Positions 57,101 through 64,000 of a stretch of DNA of 64,000 bases are shown here, piece by piece. The DNA is taken from positions 248,001 through 312,000 of the forward strand of contig NC_064005.1 in the NCBI RefSeq assembly GCF_932276165.1. The letters run 5' to 3'. This stretch comes from Plutella xylostella (Eukaryota > Arthropoda > Insecta > Lepidoptera > Plutellidae). The notes under the pieces were generated by a model that made no database searches, was not told the origin of the DNA, and saw only the letters and a list, made by a program, of their open reading frames with translations. The translations under genes were made by a program, and so were the position numbers. The stretch's first letter is position 1, and each line of letters begins with the position of its first letter.

Positions 57101-60100
57101 ACACAAATACAGCAACGTATCCTTTGGACGTTTTGATACCTCTTCCCTTGTTAGCCTTTATCTCAATAAATCCCGTATAGTCGACTCCGGTGTGATAGAA
57201 AGGACGGGTTGGGTTAACTCTTGATTCCGGTAGGTTGCCCATTATTTGTGTGTGTTTTGATGGATTGTGTCTCCTACAATTGACGCACATGCGTAATCTC
57301 TTCTTCACTGATCTATTTCCTCCTATGATCCAATATTCCTTACGTATCCAGGCAAGGGTCAAACGTGGTCCGCCATGAAACGTCATTTTGTGTGTGTGAT
57401 CAATGATGAGATCCTCTAAATGATGATCATGAGGGATGATAATCGGATATATTGTATCTTGATTGATATTTGCATTTTTGAGTCTGCTGTTGACTCGTAG
57501 CAACCCATTTTCGTCTAGAAAAGGGTTTAATGATAATAGTCTACTCCCTTTATCTAGTGGTTTTTTCTGTCTTAATTTACTGATATCTTTTTCGAACACT
57601 AACCCTTGAATATGCTTGATAATCATGTGTTTAGCTCTTCGCAACTCTCCGACCGTAAGGAAAGTTTGTTTACCTTTCAAACCAGGCGCCATTCTCATTA
57701 CCCATGCTAGTACTCGAACTGCTCGTGTCCAATTACTGTTTTGATTCAGAATGGCACTGATTATGTCGCCACTCTGTCTGGGCGTCGCATTGCTGACTGT
57801 CGCTGCGCTGACGTTTGATGCTTCGGTAATCTGAGACCTTTTAACCTCTTGGTCGGTAACGAAGACTGTTTGTGTTTTATTAATAGATTTTTCATCAAAT
57901 GTTTTTAAAAACGACGGTCCTGTCCACCAAAGGGGGTGCTGTATTAATGCTTCGGCTGATATGCCTCGGCTTGCACAGTCTGCTGGATTTTCGCCTGATT
58001 TGACGTAATGCCAGCTTTCTGCGGGGATGATTTCTGTGGTTTTTAATACCCGATTGGCGACAAACGCCTTCCATCTTTTAGGATCTCCTTGCAGCCATCC
58101 TAAAACTGCTGTTGAGTCACACCACGCGAATACTGTAACCTTTAGAGGGAGAAGGCATGCTAATACTCTTTGGGTCAGTAGGGCGAGTAAGTAAGCGCCG
58201 CTTAATTCCAATCGTGGTAACGATAAATCTTTTGCCGGTGACGCTAATCGTGACTTTGCTGCTACGAGGACAATTGAGGTCCCTCCGTCTGCTTTTTCAT
58301 CGCTGATTCTGCAATATATGACGCTCGCATAAGCCTTTGTCGATGCATCACAGAATCCATGTAGTTGGATTTCTTTGGACTGATTTGTCCCTAGCCATCG
58401 GGGGATACGTGTATTGTTTATGTACTCTATATCCTTTTTGATATCGATGAACTCCTTCTCAATTTCTTGCGGTAACTGATCGTCCCAATTTAGCTTTTCT
58501 AACAGACACGTCTTCTGAAATAATAGTTTTAATTTAGTTGACACGGGGGTTGTATACCCTTGTGGGTCAAATAATTTGGATATGCTGGATAGTAATTGAC
58601 GTTTGGTTGATTCAGTTTTTGTCTGCTCGATGTTGAACTTGAATCCAAAATTATCAGTGGCTGGAAACCACCGTAATCCCAATGTTTTTGTGGACTCTTG
58701 ATGTTTAAAGTCGAAAGTCTGTTGCTGATTACCGACTGTCGACATTCCTTCCAGGAGCTCTGGTTTGTTTGATGACCACTTCCTTAAATTCATACCGGCT
58801 GATTTTAACATTGATATGACCTCTGATTGCAATTTTCTAGCTGATTCAATGCTATCGCTTCCACTTAAGTAATCGTCCATATAGAAGCATTCCATGACGT
58901 CCTTTACAGCATTCGTGGAATAATTCGACGACTCCTCGTTTGCTAAATGTTGTAGCGTCATCATTGCTATGAACGGGCTGCTGCAGCAGCCATATGTCAC
59001 TGTTCCTAGTTGGTACTCCTGTAGTGGCTGGTTAGGTGAATCTCGCCAGATGATCATTTGATACTGTTGATCATCAGGATGAACTAATATCTGCCTGTAC
59101 ATCTTCTCGATGTCTGCTGTAAATGCAAATTGATGTATTCGCCATTTCAGAATCAGGTCAAATAAATCCTTTTGTAGATTAGGACCGGTATACATGACGT
59201 CATTTAAGCTGTGTCCTGATGAGGAACGTGATGATCCGTTGAAAACTACCCGTAAAGAAGTCGTGGTGGATTCAGCTCGTTTTACACAGTGATGAGGAAA
59301 GAAGAATCTTGATGACTGCATGCTTGATGACTCTGCTGATACGAGATGCATGTGGCCTAATTCTTCGTATTCCTTTAGAAAGGCTTGATAATCTCGCGCT
59401 AATTCCGGTTGCTGGTGGAACTTGCGTTCTAGCTGTCTAAATTGAGCTACAGCTTTGCTTCTGGAGTCGCCTAATAATTCATTTGCGTCACTTTTTAGTG
59501 GTAGTCGGACCACGTATCTGCCGTCTTCTCGTCGAGTGGTAGTCTCTTTATAGAACTGTACGCAGTCGTAGTCCTCCTTGCTCATGCTTGGCTCTTCACC
59601 AATATCCTCTGTTGTCCAAAATCTCTTGATCTCATCCAGATTGTTGATAACGACGTTACAATGGTATGATTTTACACGTCCACACAAAATCCATCCTAAG
59701 CGAGTTTGTTGGGCGATGGGAAGTGATTGGTTTTCCCTGATAATGCCGTTCATGATAATTGACGAATACACGTCAGCGCCTAGGAGTAGGTCTACCGGAC
59801 GACTGCTATTGAAGTCTGGGTCTGATAATTGTATATTTTCCAGGAATGACCAAGATGGTTTCGGGAAGGACTGATTCGGTAGTTTATTAATGAGGCTTCT
59901 CATAATAAAAACATCTGTAGTGAATTGATAATCACTATGATTCGACAGACATGTTATATTAATCATTCCTTTGCATGCGTTTTCCTTAACACCGACGCCG
60001 AAGATGACTCCATTACAACGCTGGCGGTTTATTCCCAACTGTTGTGCCGCGTTTTCAGTAATGAGGGATGTCTGCGACCCTTGATCTATTAGGGCGCGCA

Positions 60101-61802
60101 TCTGCTGATAAGATCCATTTGCCGCTTGAACCTTGATAAGGGCTGTAGCCAGCAGGACCTCGACCACGTCTCGCTCATTATTCATAGCTACGTTGCTTGA
60201 TTGATTTCTGTTATTTTGCTCTGACCTACTAAATGCCTCGTGCAACCACGTATTATGAAATCCGCCACACTGGCGACAACGCGATTCTGATACGCAAGCA
60301 TTTCCATGGTGGTCATATAAACAATTTACACAATAGTTGAATTTTTGCACTACATTCAATTTTTCCTTGCTTTGCAGTTTTAGAAATTGGTTGCATTGAA
60401 TTAATAAATGTTTTTTATTGCATAGTCTGCATCCTGTTCTATTTTCGAAATTGCTGTTTTTGTTTGAATTTAATGGTTTTTTACTGCTGCTGAATGATTT
60501 GTAATAGTTATTATTTTTGGAATTTTTTGGCACTTCATGTTGTTGAGATGATTTTGGTGTCTCTAACTTACGCCTCGATGATTCCAATGATGTAAATTTA
60601 TTTTCCAAAAACTGTAGGAACTCTTTCAGTGATGGTATGGCTCGCGGATCTGATACTGATTCCACGTAATCCTGTAGCGTCTCGGCGTCCAGTTTTTGGG
60701 AAACAATGTGGACTATCAGCGGGTCCCAGGTCGATGTATCGATACCTAGGTTATTGATAGCATACAGACTCTCCTTGGTAGTGTCATGAATTTTCTTAAT
60801 TTGAGTTGCTGACTGCTGCTGCACGCCTGATAAATTCATAAGTGTACTTGCGTGATTGGAGAATATTAATTTGATATTGTGATACCTATGGGTTAATATT
60901 TCCCAACAGGTGTCATAATTGGCTGCACTGATATTAAGATGCTGGACCAACTTTTCTGCTTCACCTCTGAGTTTGCTTTTAAGAAATTGCATTTTCTGTG
61001 CATCTGATAACGACCTATTGTTATGAATCGCCTCGACGAACAAATCCTTAAAAGATATCCAGCTCCGATAATCACCACTGAAGAACGGAATGTCCATTTG
61101 CGGTGTTGATTTATCTCTGTGAGAGACGGACCACATTTTTGTATTAAGGGCCTTTTTGATAGTTTGATACCTATGCTCATACTTTATAAATGACTCTTCA
61201 TATTCAGCATTTCTTTCTAGCGATTCGCTATCGATCTCCCAATGTAAAGAATCGATAGTCGACCATCTAGCTTGTAAGTTTTTTAGTATATCGTCAAACT
61301 CCCATTTTTCCGAGATTGCGTCAAGATTAATAGTTGATAAAGTGTGGGCGAAAGCCTTAAAGTTACTACGCTGTTTACGAAGTAAATACTCCAGGTTCCC
61401 GGATGTCGATTGCTGATTCGACGGGGTCTTCGGTATGGCACCCATTTCAGTTGATACAGGTACTTGGGGCCATTGAAACTTAGGTTTTTGTAGGGGGGAT
61501 GATGGTTTAGTATAATTAGCTCTGATAAAAGACTGAATATACTCCTTGACATCGTTATACATCTTCTCCGCGTTATTTAAATAATCTTGCGCAAAATACT
61601 CGTGCTCACCTATTTCATATTGCCTTAACTTCTGATCATTGTTTTGGAACTCTATCCAGTATTTTTCCAACGTTTCTAACCGTCTCTGACACGAATCAAG
61701 AGACTTCCGATCTATCGTGTCTTTCTTAAAATTTCTCAATTGATTTTTAATAGCCTCTAAAATCTGAACTTGATTTTCGAAAAGCGCCTCTACCTGCTCC
61801 AT
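54198..61802 (-). CDS. BEL/Pao gag-pol-env polyprotein, 2534 aa, unbroken
   Basis: One frame carries everything for particle formation, copying and integration. Residues 1-90: coiled coil. About 235-400: BEL gag domain (FFSGDYRSWISFKDLF). About 458-520: Cys/His knuckles (CRLCNKKH, CVNCLYDHHGNAC, CRQCGGFH). About 569: protease ALIDQGSQTSLI, with DQG where retroviruses have DTG/DSG. About 840-1010: RT with catalytic YMDDYLSG at about 974. About 1147-1270: RNase H (GFCDASTKAYA). About 1455-1510: integrase HHCC zinc finger. About 1535-1665: core with GVDYTG, YSDCGSNF, LWEGAVKR. About 1750-1830: integrase C-terminal domain. From about 1862: an envelope with a signal-like hydrophobic stretch, furin-type RPRPRR, a fusion-peptide-like segment as in baculovirus F proteins, and a C-terminal membrane anchor (about 2400-2425). 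All expected catalytic motifs are seen. Env may be made by splicing or proteolysis; sequence does not decide. Confidence 0.93.
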   Translation of the reverse strand: MEQVEALFENQVQILEAIKNQLRNFKKDTIDRKSLDSCQRRLETLEKYWIEFQNNDQKLRQYEIGEHEYFAQDYLNNAEKMYNDVKEYIQSFIRANYTKPSSPLQKPKFQWPQVPVSTEMGAIPKTPSNQQSTSGNLEYLLRKQRSNFKAFAHTLSTINLDAISEKWEFDDILKNLQARWSTIDSLHWEIDSESLERNAEYEESFIKYEHRYQTIKKALNTKMWSVSHRDKSTPQMDIPFFSGDYRSWISFKDLFVEAIHNNRSLSDAQKMQFLKSKLRGEAEKLVQHLNISAANYDTCWEILTHRYHNIKLIFSNHASTLMNLSGVQQQSATQIKKIHDTTKESLYAINNLGIDTSTWDPLIVHIVSQKLDAETLQDYVESVSDPRAIPSLKEFLQFLENKFTSLESSRRKLETPKSSQQHEVPKNSKNNNYYKSFSSSKKPLNSNKNSNFENRTGCRLCNKKHLLIQCNQFLKLQSKEKLNVVQKFNYCVNCLYDHHGNACVSESRCRQCGGFHNTWLHEAFSRSEQNNRNQSSNVAMNNERDVVEVLLATALIKVQAANGSYQQMRALIDQGSQTSLITENAAQQLGINRQRCNGVIFGVGVKENACKGMINITCLSNHSDYQFTTDVFIMRSLINKLPNQSFPKPSWSFLENIQLSDPDFNSSRPVDLLLGADVYSSIIMNGIIRENQSLPIAQQTRLGWILCGRVKSYHCNVVINNLDEIKRFWTTEDIGEEPSMSKEDYDCVQFYKETTTRREDGRYVVRLPLKSDANELLGDSRSKAVAQFRQLERKFHQQPELARDYQAFLKEYEELGHMHLVSAESSSMQSSRFFFPHHCVKRAESTTTSLRVVFNGSSRSSSGHSLNDVMYTGPNLQKDLFDLILKWRIHQFAFTADIEKMYRQILVHPDDQQYQMIIWRDSPNQPLQEYQLGTVTYGCCSSPFIAMMTLQHLANEESSNYSTNAVKDVMECFYMDDYLSGSDSIESARKLQSEVISMLKSAGMNLRKWSSNKPELLEGMSTVGNQQQTFDFKHQESTKTLGLRWFPATDNFGFKFNIEQTKTESTKRQLLSSISKLFDPQGYTTPVSTKLKLLFQKTCLLEKLNWDDQLPQEIEKEFIDIKKDIEYINNTRIPRWLGTNQSKEIQLHGFCDASTKAYASVIYCRISDEKADGGTSIVLVAAKSRLASPAKDLSLPRLELSGAYLLALLTQRVLACLLPLKVTVFAWCDSTAVLGWLQGDPKRWKAFVANRVLKTTEIIPAESWHYVKSGENPADCASRGISAEALIQHPLWWTGPSFLKTFDEKSINKTQTVFVTDQEVKRSQITEASNVSAATVSNATPRQSGDIISAILNQNSNWTRAVRVLAWVMRMAPGLKGKQTFLTVGELRRAKHMIIKHIQGLVFEKDISKLRQKKPLDKGSRLLSLNPFLDENGLLRVNSRLKNANINQDTIYPIIIPHDHHLEDLIIDHTHKMTFHGGPRLTLAWIRKEYWIIGGNRSVKKRLRMCVNCRRHNPSKHTQIMGNLPESRVNPTRPFYHTGVDYTGFIEIKANKGRGIKTSKGYVAVFVCMVTKAYHFEVVSDLTSSATIAAIRRFSARRGVPTNLYSDCGSNFCGSNNILEREMINLIINQPEFQSEISMMDIKWHFNAPSWPSAGGLWEGAVKRLKYHMKRVIGEQKFTYEELSTITAQLEACLNTRPLCTLTESPDDLDYLTPSHFLSSGSVATIIETERDQRTRWQLSQKIFQDIWKRWKSEYLTELSTRSKWHKAQPNFKLNDIVLIHDANLPAGKWALGKVIDIHPGTDGFVRVVSLKTKNGILKRPISKISLLPTSYPSETASSTKQDELPTEEQTAKTSERRKTRKVGSVNFITLALTFLAMMVPSAHCNNSNLYNISRFDTNKSIYFDPLSSMRLIQDNWKLIVYYNLEPYYQSTMLCKKYINHLENLCSSMKGNKQCEVVILQLHHSYTELEYYHNMMLGEQFVSQARPRPRRGLINGVGSIANSLFGVLDDQFAQQYRKDIQLLRENQDHLGALWRNQTSVVEAEYNLLKRVEVSMEKQYKTFNQHLIQYEQTSNTLQKGLQREMNLNEFTISSIIANNLLHNLKNIQNSLIDTVTDAYHGKFDIHLITPNQLREELSTVSSQLSKELTLPITNLQTELPKIYHLLRVKGRVTKDYLIFEIIIPLVSRDDYFIYQMISIPQQIGKSMISVTPIADHLAVNIHRDTYLPMSMNDLQQCIEYDYNVRLCEPKTPIYQKKMDSNLCVKDIKSNQCYYEREGCTNRWQKLNELNAYMYFCCNSCSFKFMCDYQVTVERAVKAGIIKLSHGCVIKGDEFIVHSHKEPVSKIHVQADLVTKTIPSMNNIINLTIPVNKLEDDFEADNTSLKRIGEQIQQLKAAGSSVAEMSYHDVHHYISIYMVVSCCVAAGAAFAWRRWRRGRHTARLAPRAPAPAPAPPARTPVHLAGAGATSECRVNVCYEHDRASSSQCISGSDNQCGSEGQYSKFNIIEPSGASGKQSANGRNKTRFNFNDIIIHS

Positions 61803-61966
61803 GATGCTCGGAGTTGATAGTGAATAAGATAATGGAAAGATCTTACTTTGATCTGCTGCTGCTGCGGTGGTAGGTTCGCTCGGCTGCTGCTGCCGTTAAT
61901 CGTTGATACTTGCTCTACGCTTTGCTGATAAGCGTGAAGCGCTGCTGTTCGCTCCTGCTCGCGGCT

Positions 61967-62104
61967 GATATGCCAGGAGGTGCCCGACTGATATGGCAGG
62001 AGGTGCCCGACTGATATGCCAGGGGATGCTCGACTGATGTACCCGGAGATGCCCGGCTGCTATGCCAGGCAGGGTCCGACTGATATGCCAGACCACTGTT
62101 GATT
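61967..62104. repeat. 23-bp tandem repeat in the BEL leader
   Basis: Six diverged units of the type gatatgccaggaggtgcccgact lie between the primer site and the gag ATG. Tandem repeats in leader regions are known in roo-type elements. Confidence 0.85.
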
Positions 62105-62281
62105 CACCAGGAACTCACTGTAGCTGTTATGCTACTCCAGTCACTACTTTAGCTGATTTGCTACACTGATAAGTACGGAGAGTGGATGCTTTCCACTACG
62201 GTTACCGGACCACTTTTACGACCCAGTCACAGTTTTTTAATGATTATCTGTTTAACACTCGCGAAGTGATCCCGCCAATTC

Positions 62282-62299
62282 CGAAGGCTCGAAGGACCA
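62282..62299 (-). promoter_or_regulatory. Candidate primer-binding site
   Basis: Five bases inside the 5' LTR the coding strand reads TGGTCCTTCGAGCCTTCG, which starts TGG as expected for pairing with a tRNA 3' end (CCA). The tRNA species was not assigned. Confidence 0.6.
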
Positions 62300-62304
62300 T
62301 AAGA

Positions 62305-62557
62305 TGTTGGGGTTTCCAACTGATAATGAGGATGATAATTGATAAGATGATGTTTAAAGAAGAGAAATATTTATTTACCGAAAGACTATGCTAATGATAG
62401 ATTATAGCTAAATGATAATGAGTACGCGTCAACCGTGATTCCGATACAAACGTGAACTAAAGTAAATTATAATAATAAGTAAGTTGACGCGCGAACTGAT
62501 GATGTTGCAGAAATAATTAGATAGGTATTTACTTAACCATGTACGGTGTTCCGTACA
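62305..62557 (-). repeat. BEL/Pao 5' LTR
   Basis: 253 bp copy of the other LTR. It would carry the element's promoter. It sits in the outer LINE between ORF1 and ORF2. Confidence 0.93.
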
Positions 62558-62562
62558 TACTA
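62558..62562. repeat. Target-site duplication TACTA, right copy
   Basis: 5 bp directly after the LTR, matching 53828-53832. A 5-bp duplication is typical of BEL/Pao integrases (known). Confidence 0.85.
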
Positions 62563-62957
62563 TAATAATAAAATAATATAATATTTATGTCTCAGTTTGT
62601 GTATAAGTTAGGTAGGTATATGTACATAAGTATGTGTAGACATAGGTATGGAGAATACGTATTCAGGTTTCTTGTTACAGCTTTAAAGGTAAAATACATA
62701 TTGAGAAAGTAAGTTACTATTGTCCCAGAATAATAAGTAGTACTTATTGTGCAGTTTTCATAGTGTTTAGGTATGTGTGTAGTGTATGTGTACGTGTGTG
62801 TGTGTAGGTTTACATGATCAGTATTTAATTGATAACAATTTATGAATGTAATACTTAGTTTCAAAAGGTAAATTGAAAAGATTCTGTTTACAAAGCAAAG
62901 TAGCTTTAAATAGTTAGTTTTAAGAACTTTATAAATATTATTTAACAAATGTAATAG
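62563..62957 (-). other. Outer LINE spacer between ORF1 and ORF2
   Basis: AT-rich with a short (GT)n patch at about 62770-62805. An open frame here (62592-62948) has no domain; it is treated as spacer. It is long for a LINE inter-ORF region. Confidence 0.5.
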
Positions 62958-63890
62958 TCATTTTTGCTGTTCCTTTAGCTTATTGAGGTCAGTTTCCCCT
63001 ATGATACGTATAGCAGGGGCACCTTCCTTCTTCCGGAGGTAGACACATCCACGCGAGGTCCAACAATAGGAATAGTCATAGGTTTTCATAAAGTCTCGGG
63101 CTAGAAAATGAATTCTTTTCATTTTCGGGGTCAACCATTCCGAAATAAATACTGGCGTTTCAGGACCGGTTATTCGCAGCTGGGCAGTGGTGAGTTTCTT
63201 ACCTCTGTGGTCTCTGTTGTGCTTTTTAACGGAAGTAAGTATTTCATCTTTTTTTATATTAGTTGTAAACTCGACAACAATGGGCTTAGTGGTTCCAGGT
63301 TTGGAGTACGCTCGGTACACGTCCTTGATTTCTGCTGGTGAAATATTGGCATTCAGGGCTTTACCTGCGTTTATAATGATGTTACATAAGTCGCTCTTTG
63401 TTTCAGGATTTTTCACAGGAATATTTCTTACTTCTATGGATGTCGATCTGGAGCTGCGTTCAAGTCCCTCCATCTTATCTTCCAAGGTCTGTATGTATGA
63501 TAAGTGAGCTTTGCGTTCCTGTTCAAGCTTATTAAGTCTGTCCTCCAGTTCTTTATTTTGAGCTGCTAGAAAATTTACAGAGTCAGCTATTGAGTCATTT
63601 TGCTCTTTTATCTCCTTTACGGTTACTTGAAGATCTTTGAACCTTCTATCCTGTTTTTCCTCCCATTTATCGAACATGGTTTGTAGTTGTTCCAGAAAAC
63701 TTGTTTGTTCCGATATATTTCCATCATCATTGCGAAGGCGCTTGTTGCGATAAGGAATATTTACATTTTCTAATGCTTCCGTTGCAGTTAGGTTGGGGGC
63801 AGAGCCTGAAAAACTGCTTGCAGGAGTAGATAATACCTTTAATGTGGAGGGCGAGTCCTGGATCTTCTGGTTTTTTAAAAATTTGTCCAT
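62958..63890 (-). CDS. Outer LINE ORF1: coiled-coil, FP25K-like RNA-binding type protein
   Basis: The start MDKFLKNQKIQD at 63890 is preferred over an in-frame ATG at 63950. About 310 aa. A Ser/Thr-rich N-terminus is followed by a coiled coil of about 80 residues (WEEKQDRRFKDLQVTVKEIK to LEDKMEGLERSS). Next comes a folded domain with VEVRNIPVK-like SIEVRNIPVKNPETK, IVVEFTTNIKKDEIL and the C-terminal YSYCWTSRGCVYLRKKEGA. This layout is the FP25K-like ORF1 family found in several insect LINE clades. Such proteins bind and chaperone element RNA (known). It ends TGA at 62958. Confidence 0.75.
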   Translation of the reverse strand: MDKFLKNQKIQDSPSTLKVLSTPASSFSGSAPNLTATEALENVNIPYRNKRLRNDDGNISEQTSFLEQLQTMFDKWEEKQDRRFKDLQVTVKEIKEQNDSIADSVNFLAAQNKELEDRLNKLEQERKAHLSYIQTLEDKMEGLERSSRSTSIEVRNIPVKNPETKSDLCNIIINAGKALNANISPAEIKDVYRAYSKPGTTKPIVVEFTTNIKKDEILTSVKKHNRDHRGKKLTTAQLRITGPETPVFISEWLTPKMKRIHFLARDFMKTYDYSYCWTSRGCVYLRKKEGAPAIRIIGETDLNKLKEQQK

Positions 63891-64000
63891 CTTGATAATG
63901 TTTCCGATACGAGACTTTGCAAAACTTTTACGACAGGCACTTAGGTGCACGTATCACTTGAAGTATTTTGTGTAGGTAGGTGTCACAAAAACTTGTATGG

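Larger units (their letters stand above)
53833..62557 (-). mobile_element. roo-like BEL/Pao LTR retrotransposon with envelope (endogenous retrovirus)
   Basis: 8725 bp on the - strand. The two 253-bp LTRs show no difference by eye; each begins TGTACGG and ends CCAACA on the coding strand. A 5-bp target duplication TACTA flanks them (53828-53832 and 62558-62562). A primer-binding-site candidate, a leader with a 23-bp tandem repeat, one 2534-codon gag-pol-env frame and a purine-rich tract before the 3' LTR are all present. Identical LTRs and an open frame mean a recent insertion. Similar env-bearing BEL elements include Drosophila roo (known). Confidence 0.93.
46391..64000 (-). mobile_element. 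Outer non-LTR LINE (jockey/CR1-like), split by two nested retroelements
   Basis: Reading the - strand: ORF1 (63890-62958), a spacer of about 395 bp, ORF2 first part (53828-51797), ORF2 second part (47624-46701), and a 3' UTR with a (GT)n tract ending in AATAAA and (TTTTTTA)-like repeats at about 46391. The parts become contiguous when the BEL element and the inner LINE are removed, each with one copy of its target duplication. The 5' end is beyond the window. No stop codon interrupts either half of ORF2, so the LINE was probably intact when it was hit. Confidence 0.85.

Noticed and set aside
62592..62948. 118-codon frame with transmembrane-like stretches
   Set aside because: Lies in the LINE spacer, AT-rich with a (GT)n patch; hydrophobicity follows from base composition.

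Overview
The window looks like an insect nuclear genome, very probably a moth or butterfly. It is AT-rich and intron-bearing. It has spliced animal genes (a Pox-meso type paired-box gene, a Ctr1 copper transporter, carboxylesterase-family genes) and the repeat families usual in Lepidoptera: tRNA-headed SINEs, RTE-type LINE tails ending in ATG/ATC repeats, 'accgacttcaaaaaa' repeats and a roo-like BEL/Pao element. There is no prokaryotic operon structure and no CRISPR array.

Layout. 0.4-2.2 kb: the last two coding exons of Pox-meso on the + strand, followed at once by five TGACGTCA palindromes. 2.2-26 kb: a gene-poor stretch with MITEs, a truncated RTE-like LINE (6.2-7.7 kb), two copies of one foldback repeat (0.93 and 18.0 kb), a 31-bp-stem hairpin (16.13 kb), a complete SINE with target-site duplication (19.47 kb), and GC-rich islands that may be enhancers or distant 5' exons. 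26.25-32.96 kb: a complete four-exon Ctr1 copper importer of 171 aa, whose introns hold a TCA microsatellite, SINE and RTE debris and a 148-bp tandem repeat. 35-37 kb: RTE debris, a MITE and a MULE-like transposon remnant with a SWIM zinc finger. 37.7-38.2 kb: a possible first exon or exons of an unidentified + strand gene.

38.7-46.4 kb: a head-to-tail cluster of three carboxylesterase-family genes on the - strand. All three share a phase-2 intron just before the G-x-PTP motif. Gene B (565 aa) has Ser to Gly at the nucleophile. Gene A (634 aa) has lost serine, acid and histidine and ends in a hydrophobic tail. Only the last exon of gene C is inside the window.

46.4-64 kb: a nest of three retroelements on the - strand. 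An outer LINE (ORF1 at 63 kb, ORF2 split in two) is interrupted inside its reverse transcriptase by a complete younger LINE (47625-51796, TATA duplication), and at the start codon of its ORF2 by an apparently intact roo-like BEL/Pao endogenous retrovirus (53833-62557, 253-bp LTRs with no difference seen, TACTA duplication). That element encodes gag, protease, RT, RNase H, integrase and a baculovirus-F-like envelope in one 2534-codon frame. The 3' tail of the outer LINE lies directly against the splice acceptor of esterase gene C, so its intron must be at least 17.6 kb long.

The genes do not form a pathway together. The main points of interest are the tandem pseudo-esterases, the dated order of nested insertions and the intact env-bearing retroelement.
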